DNA from: Rhodobiaceae bacterium
GTDB lineage: Bacteria > Pseudomonadota > Alphaproteobacteria > Rhizobiales > Tepidamorphaceae
DNA length: 64,000 nt
Assembly: GCA_020637895.1 (NCBI GenBank)
Contig: JACKJP010000007.1
Span: 62,001 to 126,000, forward strand
Direction of reading: 5' to 3'
Below, piece after piece: positions 62,306 through 64,000 of this stretch. Numbering within the stretch: the stretch's first letter is position 1; every line of letters starts with the position of its first letter. Made by a program: the position numbers and the translations under genes. The notes under the pieces were generated by a model that saw only the letters and a list, made by a program, of their open reading frames with translations, was not told the DNA's origin and did no database searches.

Positions 62306-63913
62306 TTACAGGTTGATCGTGCTCGGGCGCGTCCTGCGGACCCAGGTCGCGACGATCAGGCGATTGAGGAGGAATGCGGTGAACACCGTCGTCACAATGC
62401 CGATGGCAAGCGTTACGGCAAAACCGCGCACCGGGCCCGAACCCATGTAGAACAGGATGACCGCTGCGATAAGCGTGGTGATGTTGGCATCCATGATTGT
62501 CCCCAGTGCCCGGCCGTACCCGGCATCAATGGAGGCAATCGCGCTCTTCCCGGCGAGAATCTCCTCACGTATGCGCTCGTAGATCAGCACATTGGCATCA
62601 ACGGCCATTCCGACTGTCAGGACGATACCGGCAATGCCCGGCAGGGTCAGCGTCGCCCCGAGGAAAGACAGCAGCCCGATAATCATACCGATATTGATGA
62701 TCAGCGATATGTTGGCGAAGATTCCAAACAGACCGTAGACGACGAGCATGAAGACGATAACGGCAAGCGTGCCGACGAGAGCCGCGAGCTTGCCCGCCTC
62801 GATGGAGTCGGCACCAAGCCCCGGACCCACCGTGCGCTCGGCAAGGATTGTCAGCGGTGCCGGCAGTGCGCCAGCACGCAGCAGAATTGCCAGGTCGTTG
62901 GCGGAATCCACCGTGAAATTGCCGCTGATCTGACCCGATCCGCCAAGGATCGGTTCGCGGATCACCGGCGCGCTGATAACTTCGTTGTCGAGAACGATGG
63001 CAAAGGGCAACCCGACATTTTGCTGGGTCACAAGACCGAACTTGCGCGCGCCCGATGAGTTGAAGCGGAACGAGACAATCGGCTCATTGGTGCGCTGATC
63101 GAAGCCCGGCTGCGCATCGACGAGATCTTCGCCGCTGACCATCACGCGCTTCTGAACGAGATACGGCGCCGGCGGATCGTCAGTCGAATAGAGGACTTCC
63201 GAGTCGACCGGCGGACGACCGCTGATCGCCTCCTGCACCGGCATCGAGGAATCGACCAGCCGGAACGTCAGCTTCGCCGTCTGACCGATGAGCGCTTTCA
63301 GACGCGCCGGATCGTCGAGCCCGGGAACCTGCACGATCATGCGGTCGGCACCCTCACGCTGGATCGTAGGCTCGGTCGTGCCGAGCTCGTCGATACGGCG
63401 ACGGACAATCTCGATGGACTGTTCTACCGCAGCCCGGACCCTCTGTTCGATGGCAACGTCATTGACAGTGACGGTGATCAGCCCGTCTTCGCTGGATGCC
63501 ACGGCAATGTCGTATTCGGCCGTACCCGTAATCGCCATGCCGGAGAGCGCGGTGCGCGTATCGCGAATGCGGCGGACCGCATCGTCGAGCTGCGCGGTGT
63601 CGCGAACCCGGACCTGGACACTCCTGCCACTGATCCCGAGACCGGTGTAGCCGATACGCGCTTCACGAAGGGTCTGACGCACTTCGTCGCGAAGCGCATC
63701 CATGCGTTCGCGCACCACCGTTTCCGTGTCGACCGACAGCAACAGATGCGAACCGCCCTGAAGATCCAGCCCCAGCACGAGCTTTCGTTCCGCAAGCCCG
63801 CCGGGAAGCATCCCCGCGACATTTGCCGGCAGAAAGTTGACGCTCATGAACAGCAGGGCCAGCACCGTCGCGACGAGGGTCGCAATGATGGTCCAGCGAG
63901 AGAAATGCAGCAT
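62306..63913 (-). CDS. secD: Protein translocase subunit SecD
   Basis: SecD, 535 residues, has an N-terminal membrane helix, a large periplasmic region (about 35-365) with GLDLQGGSHLLLSVD and the base/head domains, and five more helices with VDANVLIYERIREEI and GTIMDANITTLIAAVILFYMG (in part). It assists release of exported proteins on the outer face of the membrane. The ATG at 63913 gives the usual length. It is preceded by the end of yajC at the window edge, completing yajC-secD-secF. Confidence 0.95.
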   Translation of the reverse strand: MLHFSRWTIIATLVATVLALLFMSVNFLPANVAGMLPGGLAERKLVLGLDLQGGSHLLLSVDTETVVRERMDALRDEVRQTLREARIGYTGLGISGRSVQVRVRDTAQLDDAVRRIRDTRTALSGMAITGTAEYDIAVASSEDGLITVTVNDVAIEQRVRAAVEQSIEIVRRRIDELGTTEPTIQREGADRMIVQVPGLDDPARLKALIGQTAKLTFRLVDSSMPVQEAISGRPPVDSEVLYSTDDPPAPYLVQKRVMVSGEDLVDAQPGFDQRTNEPIVSFRFNSSGARKFGLVTQQNVGLPFAIVLDNEVISAPVIREPILGGSGQISGNFTVDSANDLAILLRAGALPAPLTILAERTVGPGLGADSIEAGKLAALVGTLAVIVFMLVVYGLFGIFANISLIINIGMIIGLLSFLGATLTLPGIAGIVLTVGMAVDANVLIYERIREEILAGKSAIASIDAGYGRALGTIMDANITTLIAAVILFYMGSGPVRGFAVTLAIGIVTTVFTAFLLNRLIVATWVRRTRPSTINL

Positions 63914-63966
63914 ATCGGAATCCGGTCAGAGGGTTGATGGCACGCAGGCTATCGGATCGCAGGCGC

Positions 63967-64000
63967 TCACTCGGGCGCAGGTTCACCCTTGGCGCGGACT
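63967..64000 (-). CDS. yajC: Preprotein translocase subunit YajC, last residues only
   Basis: The last eleven codons before a TGA at 63967-63969 read VRAKGEPAPE on the minus strand and run off the right edge. The place directly upstream of secD is that of yajC, and an AK-type charged end is common for it. Only this short tail is visible, so the call rests mainly on gene order. Confidence 0.55.
   Translation of the reverse strand, partial: VRAKGEPAPE

Overview
This 64 kb window is chromosomal DNA of a GC-rich alphaproteobacterium, most probably of the order Hyphomicrobiales (Rhizobiales). Pointers are the divK-pleD cell-cycle pair, DUF3572 followed by a sugar kinase and a DNA polymerase IV with an N-terminal zinc ribbon, pyrB followed by a degenerate dihydroorotase, the yajC-secD-secF-Mth938-like-squalene/phytoene-synthase-like series, and a LexA box of the alphaproteobacterial GTTC-N7-GTTC type between ssb and uvrA. 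I see no insertion sequence, prophage, CRISPR array, rRNA or replication origin. Coding density is very high, and many neighbours overlap by 4 bases (ATGA or GTGA).

Layout. 1-4.2 kb: 5' part of gatC, a metal-dependent hydrolase, ruvX, an AEC-family carrier and an AidB-like acyl-CoA dehydrogenase. 4.3-15.9 kb: a long plus-strand series, pyrB, pyrC-like, plsY, dprA, topA, rnr, DUF983, Nudix, MFS, rpmG, ended by a clear terminator. 15.9-16.35 kb: a gene-free stretch with large hairpins that fold best as a minus-strand RNA. 16.35-18.1 kb: pleD and divK (minus). 18.3-23.2 kb: DUF3572, ROK kinase, dinB, ridA, glycerophosphodiesterase and a DUF482 acyltransferase (plus), followed by an ECF sigma factor with its YCII/DGPF partner (minus) and a HIT protein (plus). 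25.4-30.3 kb: a branched-chain-amino-acid-type ABC importer in the order livK-H-M-G-F (minus).

30.3-43.3 kb is the most accessory part. It has an AT-rich spacer, a secreted glycine-rich protein, tRNA-Lys, an HdeD-like membrane protein, a cupin, an SPFH protein, a large fusion of a ferritin-like domain with a 4Fe-4S domain and two CDGSH domains, a Kef-type antiporter, DUF3307, a CHASE2 adenylate/guanylate cyclase and two paralogous exported FecR-domain proteins. 43.3-51 kb returns to housekeeping: tgt and queA (queuosine), a cytosolic and an exported cyclophilin, coaD, a LysE-type exporter, a small exported protein and gyrA. 51.3-64 kb: marC, a cation diffusion facilitator, ssb and uvrA sharing an SOS box, an exported hypothetical, trmFO, a fosmidomycin-resistance-type MFS transporter, and the Sec accessory operon running to the right edge.

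The best candidates for something undescribed are the structured minus-strand element at about 15.98-16.25 kb, which carries two anti-Shine-Dalgarno-like CCUCCUC motifs, the four-domain iron protein at 34.2-36.1 kb, and the CHASE2-cyclase/FecR-FecR locus at 38.6-43.2 kb. All functional statements come from reading the sequence and recalling protein families; no database search was run.
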